DNA from: Deltaproteobacteria bacterium
GTDB taxonomy: Bacteria > Desulfobacterota > GWC2-55-46
Direction of reading: 5' to 3'
DNA: 64,000 nt
Assembly (NCBI GenBank): GCA_016182655.1
Contig: JACPGB010000008.1
Location: 1 to 64,000, forward strand
Positions 53,088 through 63,132 of the stretch are shown in pieces (position 1 is the first letter of the stretch; each line of letters begins with the position of its first letter). The translations under genes and the position numbers were made by a program. Under the pieces are notes generated by a model. It did no database searches, was not told the origin of the DNA, and saw only the letters and a list, made by a program, of their open reading frames with translations.

Positions 53088-53501
53088 CTACGCCCCCGGG
53101 TCCGGCTGTAGCGGCGCGTTCTGGCACCTTATAAGGTAGCTCTCCATCGCCTTCTTGTCCTCCTCCCTCATGTCGAGGAAGATTATCCCGTAGCGGTAGA
53201 GCTTCTGGACCTTGGTCTTTGATTTTGCCTTTCTCTCGTCCTCGTCGTCCTTCACGCCCCGGACCACCTCGCCTATCACGTTCACCGGAATGGTGAAGCC
53301 CGGCATGCAGAACGCGTACTTGAGGAGAGAGCCCATGGGTATGAGGGAGCCCGTCTCAACGAGGGCCCCTGAGAGGCTCACGTTGATCGTGTTGCAGATG
53401 TAGGACTCGCCCTTGCCGTCGTTCGATTCCAGCGTTATCCGGCCGAGCACCTGGACATTGAATCTCTCCGCCCTGGTAAGCTTTTTGTAGCGCTTCTCCA
53501 T
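53088..53501 (-). CDS. PilZ domain protein
   Basis: A 137-residue protein made of one PilZ-like domain. INVSLSGALVETG is the D/NxSxxG motif of c-di-GMP binding; the RxxxR part is replaced by a basic RYKKLTRAER stretch at the N-terminus, so binding is likely but unproven. A lysine-rich insertion (KDDEDERKAKSKTK) lies in the barrel. I take the ATG at 53501, with AGAGGTGG just upstream, over the longer frame from 53543. It may be co-transcribed with the large gene upstream. Confidence 0.72.
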   Translation of the reverse strand: MEKRYKKLTRAERFNVQVLGRITLESNDGKGESYICNTINVSLSGALVETGSLIPMGSLLKYAFCMPGFTIPVNVIGEVVRGVKDDEDERKAKSKTKVQKLYRYGIIFLDMREEDKKAMESYLIRCQNAPLQPDPGA

Positions 53502-53559
53502 CTGTCCACCTCTCTTGAGGTCTATTCTTATCACATCCCGCATGAAAGGTCAAAGCCTC

Positions 53560-56145
53560 CTATCCGCCGGGATTCAACTCCCTGTTAATAGACTTTATCT
53601 GTTCGAGGGCCTCGGCGTTCTTAGGGTTCTCTTCGGCGGCGAGCTTGAAAACCTTTAGGGCCTGTTTGAGGCGGAAGTTGGAGCGGGAATAGGTCCTTCC
53701 GAGCCCCATGTAGAACGCCTCCCTCTCCCCGGCGTCAACCTCGACCGGAGGGACGACGTCTTCCACGGCTAAAAGCAGTTCCTCGACGTTCTTTACCCCG
53801 ACGAGCGGGTCCATGTAGAGGAGCTTCGGGAGGCTGAATTCCAGTATCGGGCGCTCGTCTGAATTTACCGGCTGGTCCCCTAAGTATCTCCGCAAGTCCT
53901 CGCTCCCGATGAGGAAAAGGTCGAGAACGTCGTATCTGTCCCTTATATCTATCCTCTCGAGGCCGTGCCTTACGGCAGGCATCGAGATCCTCTGCTCAAG
54001 CCTTCCAAGGTCAAATCCGTGCGGCGTTTTCGACCCGACGACGATAAGGTCGAGGGTGTCGGTGTAATGGAACCATATCGAGACATGGGGGAAGACCCTG
54101 GCAAACGAGCCGAGCGCGATCTTGAGCTCTTTGGGCGTTATCCTGTAGTTCTGGAACCAGAGGCCGACTATTCCGTCGTCTTCGAGCTTCGAGTCGAGCT
54201 CCTTGAAATATTCATATGTGAAGAGGTTCGAGACCCCGGTTATCCACGGGTCGGATACGCCGGAGACTATGACGTCGTATTTCTTATCCGCGAGCGCGAG
54301 GAAGCTCCTGCCGTCGGTCACATGGAGAGAGACCCTCTTATCGTCAAGGGCGTTGTTGTTCGATTCATTAAAGAACCGCGCCGCATCGACGACCGCGGGC
54401 TCGAGCTCGACGACGTCGAAGGCCTCGAGCGGATAGAGCTCCATCGCCCCGAGCGTGATGCCTGAGCCCAATCCCACGACGAGCGCGTCTTTCGGCTCAC
54501 CCGGGTGGAGGAGTAGCGGCACATGTCCCAGAAGCGACCACGCCTCCGAGGGGCGGCCCTCGACCGACCTCGCCTCCTGCTTGCCGTTGGCCTGGTAGGA
54601 GATCACTTTCCCGCCCGCCTCGCCCCGGACAGTCACTATGGCGTTTATGCCTTCCTTGTAATAGAGGAGGTCCTCTCCGAAAGAGCCCTGCCTGATCTTC
54701 GAGACCTTGCTCTCCTTTACCGGGTTCGCGTACAGGCCGAGAGTCATGACCATCTTCTCCCAGGGCGGGAGCGCGAGATACGAGACCGCGAATATCACGA
54801 CAAGGACGACCGAGTACGACAACCTTTTTACTGCCTTCAATTCCGAGTTCGTAAAAAGCGCAATTGCGAGCACGAGGTTCAGCGCGGCCGTTAGTATCAC
54901 GCCGTTCTGGACCCCGGCATACGGTATGAGGACGAAGCCGCCTATGAAGGCCCCGAAAATGGAGCCGGCGGTATTGAAGAAATAGATGTCGCCTATGGAT
55001 TTGCCGACGCTCTTAAGGTCTCTTGCCGCGAGCCTGCCCACGAGCGGGAATATCGCGCCCATGCAGAGCGTCGGGATTATCATGATCGCGGCGGTCAAGA
55101 GGAACTGGATGAACATGAAGAGCCAGAATTGCGAGGCGAACGACTCTTTTAACGAGTAGAATACGAAGGGGAGTTCCCTGTAGACGAAGATGGAGACGAG
55201 GGACACGACCCCGATGACCGCCTCGAACAGGGCGAACCAGGCGATCAAATTCTTCTTCCTGTCTATGAAGGGCGCAAATACTATGGAGCCGAGACCGATG
55301 CCCACGAGGAAGGTCGCGAGCATTATGGTGAAGGCGTAGACAGAGGAGCCGAGGACGAGGGACAGTAGGCGCGACCAGAGGACCTCGTAGTTGAGGGAGG
55401 CGAAACCCGAGAGCGCGAACGAGGCGATTATAAGGAGTCTCTTTCCGCTGTCTGCCTTTTCAGTTTGCGCGGGATCACCCACCCGGGGCTCGACCGGCAC
55501 TGAGACCGACCTGCCGTAGAGCATGTAGACGAGGACGCCGACTATGATGTCTATGACGCCTGCGGTGTAGACGGTCGTCTTGACGCCGAGGACGTATAGC
55601 GAGAAAAAGCCGGTCAGGAGACACCCCGCGACCGCGCCGAGCGTGTTTACGGAGTACGGCACCGCCGTGTGGAAGCCGATCCTCCCTGAGCCTGAGGCGA
55701 GGTATTTGACGAGCGCGGGAAGGGTGCCTCCCATGAGTGTTGTAGGTATTATGAGCGCGAGGAAGGAGAGCGCGAACTGCGGGGCCTCGAACGTCGCGCT
55801 TACACCCGTTGATGCCGCGGCGGCATGGCCCCCAAGCCCCAGGTACGCCCCCTTTATCGCCGAGAATATCGCGGGAGAGAGGACGCAGTAGACCCCGAGC
55901 GCCACTTCTATCATGGCGTAGAGCTTAAGGGGCGACGAAGTCCTGTCCGCGATCCTGCCGAATATGAGGGAGCCTAACGCGAGCCCGGCCATGAATACGA
56001 CGAGGACGGTCGTCACCGCGAACTGCGTGGAGCCGAAGGCGAGGATAAGCAGTCTTATCCAGACGAGCTCATAGGCAAGCCCCGTGAGTCCCGTAAGGAA
56101 GAAGAAGGCAAGGATAAGGTAATTTGCTGAAGGTCTTCCGGACAT
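53560..56145 (-). CDS. Fused membrane transporter-like / spermidine synthase-like protein with a C-terminal TPR
   Basis: An 861-residue fusion. The N-terminal ~470 residues have about twelve or more TM helices in MFS-like halves (YLILAFFFLTGLTGLAYELV, and again SFALSGFASLNYEVLWSRLL). The soluble domain at about 490-740 has the aminopropyltransferase/methyltransferase fold: ALVVGLGSGITLGAMELYP, VVELEPAVVDAARF and VIVSGVSDPW. The last ~80 residues form a TPR-like helical repeat. Such fused proteins are common in bacteria with unknown substrates; true spermidine synthesis is not implied. I use the ATG at 56143-56145; upstream residues have no conserved character. Confidence 0.78.
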   Translation of the reverse strand: MSGRPSANYLILAFFFLTGLTGLAYELVWIRLLILAFGSTQFAVTTVLVVFMAGLALGSLIFGRIADRTSSPLKLYAMIEVALGVYCVLSPAIFSAIKGAYLGLGGHAAAASTGVSATFEAPQFALSFLALIIPTTLMGGTLPALVKYLASGSGRIGFHTAVPYSVNTLGAVAGCLLTGFFSLYVLGVKTTVYTAGVIDIIVGVLVYMLYGRSVSVPVEPRVGDPAQTEKADSGKRLLIIASFALSGFASLNYEVLWSRLLSLVLGSSVYAFTIMLATFLVGIGLGSIVFAPFIDRKKNLIAWFALFEAVIGVVSLVSIFVYRELPFVFYSLKESFASQFWLFMFIQFLLTAAIMIIPTLCMGAIFPLVGRLAARDLKSVGKSIGDIYFFNTAGSIFGAFIGGFVLIPYAGVQNGVILTAALNLVLAIALFTNSELKAVKRLSYSVVLVVIFAVSYLALPPWEKMVMTLGLYANPVKESKVSKIRQGSFGEDLLYYKEGINAIVTVRGEAGGKVISYQANGKQEARSVEGRPSEAWSLLGHVPLLLHPGEPKDALVVGLGSGITLGAMELYPLEAFDVVELEPAVVDAARFFNESNNNALDDKRVSLHVTDGRSFLALADKKYDVIVSGVSDPWITGVSNLFTYEYFKELDSKLEDDGIVGLWFQNYRITPKELKIALGSFARVFPHVSIWFHYTDTLDLIVVGSKTPHGFDLGRLEQRISMPAVRHGLERIDIRDRYDVLDLFLIGSEDLRRYLGDQPVNSDERPILEFSLPKLLYMDPLVGVKNVEELLLAVEDVVPPVEVDAGEREAFYMGLGRTYSRSNFRLKQALKVFKLAAEENPKNAEALEQIKSINRELNPGG

Positions 56146-56327
56146 TCGTGAATAGCCCTTTGTTCGAGGGCGGTTCCTTTTCGTGTGTCTGGAATAGTAC
56201 CACGAAGGCTTTAAATCCAAAAGCCTTTTTTGGCATGGGCTTATGAAACACGCTTGCATTTCCGGGGCGGTTTTGGTAGTCTAATCCGGACAATAAATAT
56301 CCACTCAGGTTTTTTACAAGGAGGATT

Positions 56328-56864
56328 ATGGATAAAAGAGGCTTACTGAAAATGGCCCCGGGCGTGGCGCTCTCCGCCCTTCTCGCGTTCTCGGTGCTTC
56401 TCCCATACGGGTGCTCGAAGGAAAAGAAGGACGCGGCTCAAGAGGGCCAGCAGGCCCAGCCTGCCGCGGACCTCGGCAAGGAGCACTTTGAAAAAGGCGT
56501 TCAGGCCTCGATGAAGGGACAGATCGACGAGGCCATAAAGGAGTACGAAGCGGTCCTCCAGTTCAATCCGAAGTCCCCTGAGACATACAACAACCTCGGC
56601 TTCGCCTACTTTGACAAGGGCGACATGGACAAGGCCGTCGAGAACCAGAGGAAGGCGATCGAGTTGAACCCGAACCTCGCCAACGGCTACTACGGCCTCG
56701 CGCTCGCGCTGGAGAAGAAGGGCGACAAGGCCGGCTCCATCGAGAACTGGAAGAAGTTCGCCGAGCTCTCACAGCCCCACAGCAAGTGGTGGATGAAGGC
56801 CCAGGAGCACATACAGGCGCTCGAAGGCAAGAAGGCCGCGCCGGCGCAGGCGAAGAAGAAGTAG
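56328..56864 (+). CDS. TPR repeat lipoprotein
   Basis: A 178-residue lipoprotein. The signal peptide ends in a lipobox-like LLPYGC (cysteine near residue 29), then a Lys/Gln/Ala linker. About three TPR motifs follow at 50-150 (KEYEAVLQFNPKSPETYNNL, NQRKAIELNPNLANGYYGLA). The tail is Lys/Ala-rich. It probably acts as a protein-binding scaffold in the periplasm or outer membrane; the partner is unknown. AAGGAGGAT precedes the ATG. It is divergent from the 861-residue fusion gene. Confidence 0.85.
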   Translation: MDKRGLLKMAPGVALSALLAFSVLLPYGCSKEKKDAAQEGQQAQPAADLGKEHFEKGVQASMKGQIDEAIKEYEAVLQFNPKSPETYNNLGFAYFDKGDMDKAVENQRKAIELNPNLANGYYGLALALEKKGDKAGSIENWKKFAELSQPHSKWWMKAQEHIQALEGKKAAPAQAKKK

Positions 56865-56883
56865 GAAGGTATTTGATAAATTC

Positions 56884-56917
56884 AAAAAGGGCGGGGGGAA
56901 AACCCCGCCCTTTTTTA
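56884..56917 (+). terminator. Terminator of the TPR lipoprotein gene
   Basis: GGGCGGGG and CCCCGCCC form an 8-bp stem around GGAAAA, followed by TTTTTT and preceded by AAAAA. Confidence 0.88.
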
Positions 56918-56999
56918 TTGGTCCTCTATTATTTTAGGTTCTTTTTTCAAAGGCTATGCGCTCTCTGCCATGCGCCCGCGTGTTTGTAAAGACAATACA

Positions 57000-57350
57000 A
57001 AAGACTCGCCCTCAATCCCCTCCCTTGATGGGAGGGGATTGAGGGTGAACTTATGCAAAAACCCCCTCACCCCGGCCCTCTCCCACAAAGGGGAGAGGGG
57101 GAACTTCTTTTGCTTTTTTGTTTTTCAAAACCCCCCAGGCATGGGATGAGCGACCTTAAGGGAGGAAGTGACGCGCGAGCCGGAGGGAGGATAGACGCGC
57201 AAAGCGCGCTCAGGGGAGGCGAGCGCGTAGGATGGAGAGGGCGAAGGGAGCGAAGCCCCATGCCGAAAAAAAGCCCGGCAGGGCAAAAAAGAAAAAGACA
57301 CATACGCCGGATAAAATCGCATGTGTATGCTGAGCGGAAAAAGGCTTCAG
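57000..57350 (+). repeat. Family B palindrome and a family D repeat
   Basis: CCCCTCCCTTGATGGGAGGG at 57015-57037 and CCTCTCCCACAAAGGGGAGA near 57078 are short palindromes. 57136-57300 is a family D copy from AGGCATGGGATGAGCGACCT to AGCCCGGCAGGGC. The remainder of the 641-bp gap to purA shows no gene. Confidence 0.7.
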
Positions 57351-57443
57351 GCAGAGGGTTCGAATAAAGCCGGATGGGCGTATATCGAGTTACTAATTAA
57401 TGGGTTCAGTTTACAAAACTGAACCCGCAAAGCGATTGGATCA

Positions 57444-57480
57444 AAAAAAAGGGCGTCGCTTTCGCTCCGCCTTTCTCTTT
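57444..57480 (-). terminator. Likely terminator of purA
   Basis: On the minus strand GGCGGAGC and GCGACGCC form an imperfect stem around GAAA, followed by a run of eight or so U (complement of 57446-57453). Confidence 0.6.
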
Positions 57481-57505
57481 AAAACCCGGATTATCTTCCA
57501 GCCCT

Positions 57506-59807
<2,302 letters not shown>

Positions 59808-59876
59808 TAAAAAACCGCGAGCCTAATGTCCTTATATACCACGAACACAGCCCACGGTCACTAAGTTTTTAGATAT

Positions 59877-59916
59877 GCGTACATGGGGACCTTTCGGTCC
59901 CCATGTACGCCTTTTT
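59877..59916. terminator. Perfect 15-bp hairpin between hisZ and serA
   Basis: GCGTACATGGGGACC and GGTCCCCATGTACGC are exact inverted repeats around TTTC. The T-run (CTTTTTCT) is on the plus-strand side, so as an intrinsic terminator it would act on plus-strand transcripts, opposite to both flanking genes. For the serA transcript it may work as a Rho-assisted or processing hairpin. Confidence 0.6.
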
Positions 59917-59926
59917 CTGATCCCTT

Positions 59927-61510
59927 CTAAAGCTCTATCACGTTAGCGGATATCATGTGCGGGAGCTTCAGTATCTTCTCGATGAGCCCCTTTGCGAGCG
60001 GCGTGTCTATCGACCAGACCGAGACCGCCTCGCCCCCGACCGACTGCCTGCCGAGGTGGAGCCTCGCGATGTTGATGTTGTTGGCGGCGAGAAGCGTGCC
60101 GACGTTGCCGATGACGCCCGGCTTGTCCTCGTTCTGAAGGAGGAGGAGGTAGCCTTCGGGGACGGCGTCGAGGAAGAACTTGTCGATGCGCACTATCCTC
60201 GGCTCCTTCTTGCCGAAGAGAGCGCCCTCGACGACGGACTCGGTCTCCTTGGTCTTCACCTTTATGGTTATCGAGCTCGCAAAGTCTGTGGCGCGGGAGC
60301 TCTTCATCTCGATGACCTTTATGCCCCTCTCCTTTGCCACGAACGGGGCGTTTACGAAGTTGACGTAGGTGTCGAGCACCTGGTCGAGGAGCCCCTTGAT
60401 GCAGGCTATCGTAATGGGGGCGACGTCATAGTTGACGACCTCGCCGCTGTACTCGACGGTTATCTCCTCGATCCCGCCCTTCAATATCTGACCCTGGAAC
60501 GAGCCGAGCTTCTCTCCGAGCGCGATGTATGCGCCTAACGACGCAAGGAGGTCCGCCGGGACCGACGGGACGTTGACCGCGTTCCTGATGGTGCCGGTCG
60601 TTAGGTAATCGGCTATCTGCTCGGCGATGGCTATCGCCACGTTCTCCTGCGCTTCAAAAGTGGACGCCCCGAGGTGCGGCGTAAGTATCACCTCTTCCAA
60701 CTGGAGGAGGGGGTTGTCCGCCGGGGTCGGCTCTTTTTCGAATACGTCGAGGGCCGCGCCCGAGACTATCTTCGCCTTTATGGCTTCCGCGAGGTCGGCT
60801 TCGTTGACGATGCCGCCCCTTGCGCAGTTGATGAGCTTTACGCCCTTCTTCATCTTCTTGAACGCCTCGGCGTTGACGATGTTCTTCGTCTCCGCCGTAA
60901 GCGGCACATGGATGGAGATAAAGTCGCTCTTCTTGAAGAGGTCGTCGATGGTGACGAGCGATATGCCGAGCTTGTCCGCGGCGTCTGCCGAGATGAACGG
61001 GTCGTAGGATATGACATTCATCCTGAGACCCTGCGCACGCGCGGCGACTACCGAGCCGATGTTGCCGACGCCGAGTATGCCGAGGGTCTTGCCCGTAATC
61101 TCGGTCCCCTCGAACTTCTTCTTCTCCCACTCGCCCCTCTTCATCGAGGCGGTCGCCTGGGGTATCTTCCTCGCCAGCGCCATCATCATCGATATTGCGT
61201 GCTCTGCGGTCGTGACCGTGTTGCCGCCGGGCGTGTTCATGACGACCACACCTTTTTTGGTGGCCGCCGGCATGTCGACGTTGTCGACGCCGGTCCCGGC
61301 GCGGCCTACCACTTTAAGGTTCTCGGCGGCCTCAAGTATCTCGGCCGTCACCTTTGTGGAGGACCGGACCACGAGGCCGTGGTAGTCCTTTATCTTGACT
61401 TTAAGCTCTTCGGGCTTCAACCCGGTTATTACGTCGACATCGAGGCCCGGGGTGTTCTTCAACACCTCGACGGCCTTTGCGGACATGCTGTCGCTTATCA
61501 GTATCTTCAT
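59927..61510 (-). CDS. serA: D-3-phosphoglycerate dehydrogenase
   Basis: A 527-residue long-form SerA. The NAD domain has LGILGVGNIGSVVAARAQ near residues 142-159; LINCARGGIVNEADL and TPHLGASTFEAQENVA hold the catalytic Arg, Glu and His region. The C-terminal part has an ASB domain (about 320-445) and an ACT domain at about 453-527 (LLLQNEDKPGVIGNVGTLLA), pointing to serine feedback. It catalyses the first step of serine synthesis. Its ATG overlaps the upstream stop (TAATG). Confidence 0.96.
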   Translation of the reverse strand: MKILISDSMSAKAVEVLKNTPGLDVDVITGLKPEELKVKIKDYHGLVVRSSTKVTAEILEAAENLKVVGRAGTGVDNVDMPAATKKGVVVMNTPGGNTVTTAEHAISMMMALARKIPQATASMKRGEWEKKKFEGTEITGKTLGILGVGNIGSVVAARAQGLRMNVISYDPFISADAADKLGISLVTIDDLFKKSDFISIHVPLTAETKNIVNAEAFKKMKKGVKLINCARGGIVNEADLAEAIKAKIVSGAALDVFEKEPTPADNPLLQLEEVILTPHLGASTFEAQENVAIAIAEQIADYLTTGTIRNAVNVPSVPADLLASLGAYIALGEKLGSFQGQILKGGIEEITVEYSGEVVNYDVAPITIACIKGLLDQVLDTYVNFVNAPFVAKERGIKVIEMKSSRATDFASSITIKVKTKETESVVEGALFGKKEPRIVRIDKFFLDAVPEGYLLLLQNEDKPGVIGNVGTLLAANNINIARLHLGRQSVGGEAVSVWSIDTPLAKGLIEKILKLPHMISANVIEL

Positions 61511-62655
61511 TATTTGTATCCCTCGATGAGTATTTCCTGGGCCGCGCCTACACCCTTGCCGAACTGGACCTTGTGGCCTGCCTTGGCAAGCGCCATCTCG
61601 ATTGCGGCAATCGAGATGATGATGTCGAAGGTGTCGACATAGCCGAGGTGGGCGATCCTCAAGATCTTGCCCTTAAGGTGGTCCTGGCCTCCGGCCATGG
61701 TCACGCCGACTTCGTCCCTCAGGTATTTTACGAGCTTTCCGCCGTCAACGCCTTCAGGCACGAATACGCCGGTGGCCGCGTTAGACGGGGCGTCCGGGGC
61801 AAGGGCCTTAAGTCCCATCGCGGCGCAAGCGGCCCTTGTGGCGCGGGCAAGCCTGTCGTGCCTGCCGAATACATTGTAGAGACCCTCTTCCTTTATGAGC
61901 TTGAGGCACTCTCTTAAACCCGTGATGAGCGAGACCGCCGGGGTGTAGGCCGTGGTGTTGTCCTTGAGGTTCTTCCTTTCCTTCTTGTAATCGAAGTAGA
62001 ACCTCGGGCACTTCGCGGTCTCCTGGAACTTCCAGGCCTTTTCGCTGAGCGCGACAAAGGCGAGGCCCGGGGGGAGCATGAAGGCCTTCTGCGAGCCGGA
62101 GACGAGCACGTCTATGCCCCACTCGTCCATCGGGAGATCGAATACGCCGACACCGGTGATGCCGTCTACTATAAGGAGGCAGTCCCTGTCCTTTGTGATA
62201 GCCGCAAGCTCCTTTATGGGATGCGCGGCTGTCGTCGAGGTCTCGGAGGCCTGCACGAGCACGCCCTTTGCCTTCGGGTTCTCATCCAGCGCCTTCTTCA
62301 CTACGGCCGGATCTACGGCTTTCCCCCACTCGACGGTTATCCAGTGGACCTTCAAGCCGTAGGCTTCCGAGATCTTGCCCCACCTCTCCCCGAACTTACC
62401 GCCGTTTACTACGACGACCTCGTCACCGGGGGAGTAGAGGTTTACAATCGACCCCTCCATCGCGCCCGTGCCTGAGGCGGCGAGTATGAGGACATCCTGC
62501 TTGGTCTGGAATACATACTTAAGGAGGTCCGCCGTCTCCCTGAAGACCTCGGAGAACTGCGGAGTCCTGTGGTGGATGATGGGCGCGGCCATCGCGAGCA
62601 GAGCCTGATCAGGCACCGGGGTGGGACCCGGGGCCAAAAGATACCTCTTTTTCAT
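61510..62655 (-). CDS. Class V aminotransferase (serine-glyoxylate/phosphoserine-type)
   Basis: A 381-residue PLP enzyme of the SGAT/AGXT family. LLAPGPTPVPDQAL near residues 5-18 is the usual start, AASGTGAMEGSIVNL near 59-73 binds the phosphate, IVDGITGVGVFD near 166-177 holds the PLP aspartate, and SGSQKAFMLPPGLAF near 187-201 the lysine. Directly joined to serA (one-base overlap), it most likely serves as the phosphoserine aminotransferase of serine synthesis in place of SerC. AAGGAGG precedes the ATG. Confidence 0.88.
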   Translation of the reverse strand: MKKRYLLAPGPTPVPDQALLAMAAPIIHHRTPQFSEVFRETADLLKYVFQTKQDVLILAASGTGAMEGSIVNLYSPGDEVVVVNGGKFGERWGKISEAYGLKVHWITVEWGKAVDPAVVKKALDENPKAKGVLVQASETSTTAAHPIKELAAITKDRDCLLIVDGITGVGVFDLPMDEWGIDVLVSGSQKAFMLPPGLAFVALSEKAWKFQETAKCPRFYFDYKKERKNLKDNTTAYTPAVSLITGLRECLKLIKEEGLYNVFGRHDRLARATRAACAAMGLKALAPDAPSNAATGVFVPEGVDGGKLVKYLRDEVGVTMAGGQDHLKGKILRIAHLGYVDTFDIIISIAAIEMALAKAGHKVQFGKGVGAAQEILIEGYK

Positions 62656-62673
62656 GAAACCCCTCCTTAAGTT

Positions 62674-62689
62674 AAATACTCCAGTATTT
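62674..62689. repeat. AAATACT-CC-AGTATTT inverted repeat
   Basis: A perfect 7-bp inverted repeat with a 2-nt centre, 19 bp upstream of the aminotransferase ATG and 5' to its ribosome site. It lies downstream of the riboswitch terminator. Role unknown. Confidence 0.4.
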
Positions 62690-62785
62690 TTATGTTTTTA
62701 GAACCTTAAAGCTAACAGAGTCCAAAAGCGCAAGTCAAGGGGAAAGCTTTAGATTCAGGCCGGTCTTCCAACTCATTGAAATACA

Positions 62786-62934
62786 AAATAAAAAACCGCC
62801 TGGACGGCTCGCGCGGCAGTTCCCTGCCATGCTTTGCCCAGACGGTCGACAATCAAACGAACGCTTCCGCTCCCCGGTGGTCGCCCACCTTCATTCCGTC
62901 AGTTGCGGAAGGCCTTTTCTATTGTATACAGCGG
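62786..62934 (-). promoter_or_regulatory. ZTP (pfl) riboswitch with intrinsic terminator
   Basis: On the minus strand the RNA contains CAACTGACGGAATGAAGGTG, CCACCGGGGAGC and CCGTCTGGGCAAAGC in order, matching the conserved core of pfl/ZTP aptamers (about 62831-62912). The last conserved strand CCGTCTGG (complement of 62838-62845) can pair instead with CCAGGCGG (complement of 62796-62803), followed by a U-rich run (complement of 62786-62795). Thus the ligand would prevent the terminator and switch the genes on. Downstream are the aminotransferase and serA. ZTP/ZMP builds up when 10-formyl-THF is low. Confidence 0.88.
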
Positions 62935-62940
62935 CTTAGA

Positions 62941-62969
62941 ATAATACTCCGAGGGAGGGGTTTTGTCAA
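62941..62969 (-). promoter_or_regulatory. Promoter of the riboswitch-aminotransferase-serA unit
   Basis: On the minus strand TTGACA (complement of 62964-62969), a 17-bp spacer and TATTAT (complement of 62941-62946). The start would be near 62934, right before the aptamer. Confidence 0.8.
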
Positions 62970-63035
62970 GGGGTTTTCCCAAAAACCCACCCAAGAAAAC
63001 GCGCGTTATCTTTTTAAATATTTCTTTAAAAAAGA

Positions 63036-63064
63036 TTGACATCTTTATCTACAAATATTATAAA
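63036..63064 (+). promoter_or_regulatory. Promoter of the phospholipase C-like gene
   Basis: TTGACA at 63036-63041, a 17-bp spacer and TATAAA at 63059-63064, in an AT-rich region. The leader is about 63 nt to the ATG at 63133. Confidence 0.7.
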
Positions 63065-63132
63065 AGCTTGACTTTATGAACACATTAATGTCACATCTTC
63101 AAGCAAACTCATAATCAAAAAAGGATTCTTAG

